7,034 nt of DNA from Comamonadaceae bacterium (GTDB lineage Bacteria > Pseudomonadota > Gammaproteobacteria > Burkholderiales > Burkholderiaceae_C), in the NCBI GenBank assembly GCA_947483455.1, contig CANKNK010000090.1, forward strand, positions 1 to 7,034, read 5' to 3'. The notes beneath the pieces are model-generated. The model saw only the letters and a program-made list of their open reading frames with translations, was not told the DNA's origin and searched no databases. The position numbers and the translations under genes are program-made. Below are positions 6,450 to 7,034 of this stretch, in pieces. Numbering within the stretch: the stretch's first letter is position 1; each line of letters starts with the position of its first letter.

Positions 6450-6491
6450 GCTGAACACCCCATCACCACTACCATCGATTGAAACCTAAGC

Positions 6492-7034
6492 ATGAATGAC
6501 TTTGACCACTTCGTAGGCACGCAGCCGGTTGCGGACAAGCACAGCTTTGATACAGCCGCCCTTTCGCTATGGTTGCAATCGCATTTGCCCGGTTTTCAAG
6601 GCCCATTGACCGTAGCCTCTTTCAAAGGCGGGCAAAGCAATCCAACCTATCAATTGCAAACCCCCAGCCGCAGCTACGTCATGCGTGCCAAGCCCGGGCC
6701 GGTTGCCAAATTGCTGCCATCGGCTCACGCCATTGAACGCGAGTTCGCCGTCATGCGCGGACTGGCCGGTACCGAGGTTCCGGTGCCCGCGATGTACTGC
6801 CTTTGCGAAGATGAATCGGTGATTGGGCGCGCCTTTTACATCATGGAGTTCATTGAAGGCCGTATCCTTTGGGACCAAGCTTTGCCCGGCATGACCAAGC
6901 AAGAACGTGCGGCTATCTATGCTGAAATGAACCGTGTAATCGCCGCCTTGCACCGCGTCGATATCAGCGCACAGGGGCTGAGCAGCTACGGCAAACCGGG
7001 CAATTATTTCGAGCGCCAAATTGGCCGCTGGAGC
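6492..7034 (+). CDS. Phosphotransferase-family (APH-like) protein, N-terminal part
   Basis: The first 181 residues of a protein with the aminoglycoside-phosphotransferase/choline-kinase-like fold; the frame stays open to the right edge. The kinase-like N-lobe shows a glycine-containing FKGGQSNPTYQL at 44-55, YVMRAKPGP at 62-70 with the likely nucleotide-binding Lys67, and an IEREFAVM helix at 81-88 with Glu83 as possible partner. The hinge is FYIMEFIEG at 115-123, followed by helices with the ALHRVD motif at 152-157. The catalytic loop would lie downstream of the window. This subgroup resembles bacterial APH-domain proteins and the ACAD10/11 N-terminal domain, often found near acyl-CoA dehydrogenases, so it need not confer antibiotic resistance. 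The physiological substrate is unknown. The start at 6492 follows the Crp/Fnr gene by 42 bases; the ribosome binding site is weak. Confidence 0.88.
   Translation, partial: MNDFDHFVGTQPVADKHSFDTAALSLWLQSHLPGFQGPLTVASFKGGQSNPTYQLQTPSRSYVMRAKPGPVAKLLPSAHAIEREFAVMRGLAGTEVPVPAMYCLCEDESVIGRAFYIMEFIEGRILWDQALPGMTKQERAAIYAEMNRVIAALHRVDISAQGLSSYGKPGNYFERQIGRWS

Noticed and set aside
6492..7034. Antibiotic-resistance aminoglycoside phosphotransferase
   Set aside because: The APH-like fold is shared by many metabolic proteins, the sequence resembles the acyl-CoA-dehydrogenase-associated subgroup, and the catalytic part is outside the window.

Overview
This window looks like ordinary chromosome of a betaproteobacterium, most likely a Burkholderiales/Comamonadaceae member related to Rhodoferax or Polaromonas. 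That placement is inferred from protein character, moderately high GC, CTGT-N8-ACAG LexA boxes and the neighbourhood icd, clpS-clpA, lexA; no database search was possible. I see no mobile element, CRISPR array, rRNA or tRNA, and no gene-free stretch over 300 bases.

Left part (1-2667, minus strand): icd (NADP-dependent isocitrate dehydrogenase) ends in a clear intrinsic terminator. It is followed by clpS and clpA, the adaptor and ATPase of the ClpAP protease; clpA runs off the left edge. The icd leader contains several small inverted repeats next to the ribosome binding site.

Middle (2668-4431): a short secreted DUF192 protein gene on the plus strand diverges from icd and has a perfect 7-bp hairpin over its putative ribosome binding site. 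It converges on a minus-strand gene for a cytoplasmic type I/II asparaginase.

Right part (4432-7034): the 111-bp region between the asparaginase gene and lexA carries three consecutive LexA-box-like sites, one of them a perfect CTGT-N8-ACAG. lexA is followed after 24 bases by an unrecognised 110-residue protein that probably shares its transcript and so may be an SOS gene. Next come a Crp/Fnr-family regulator without the N-terminal iron-sulfur cysteines of FNR, and the start of an aminoglycoside-phosphotransferase-fold (APH-like) protein that runs off the right edge.

The genes are mostly housekeeping and stress functions. The points most worth a second look are the triple LexA operator shared with the asparaginase gene, the uncharacterised gene behind lexA, and the hairpin over the DUF192 start. 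I found no strong evidence for a wholly new multi-gene system.
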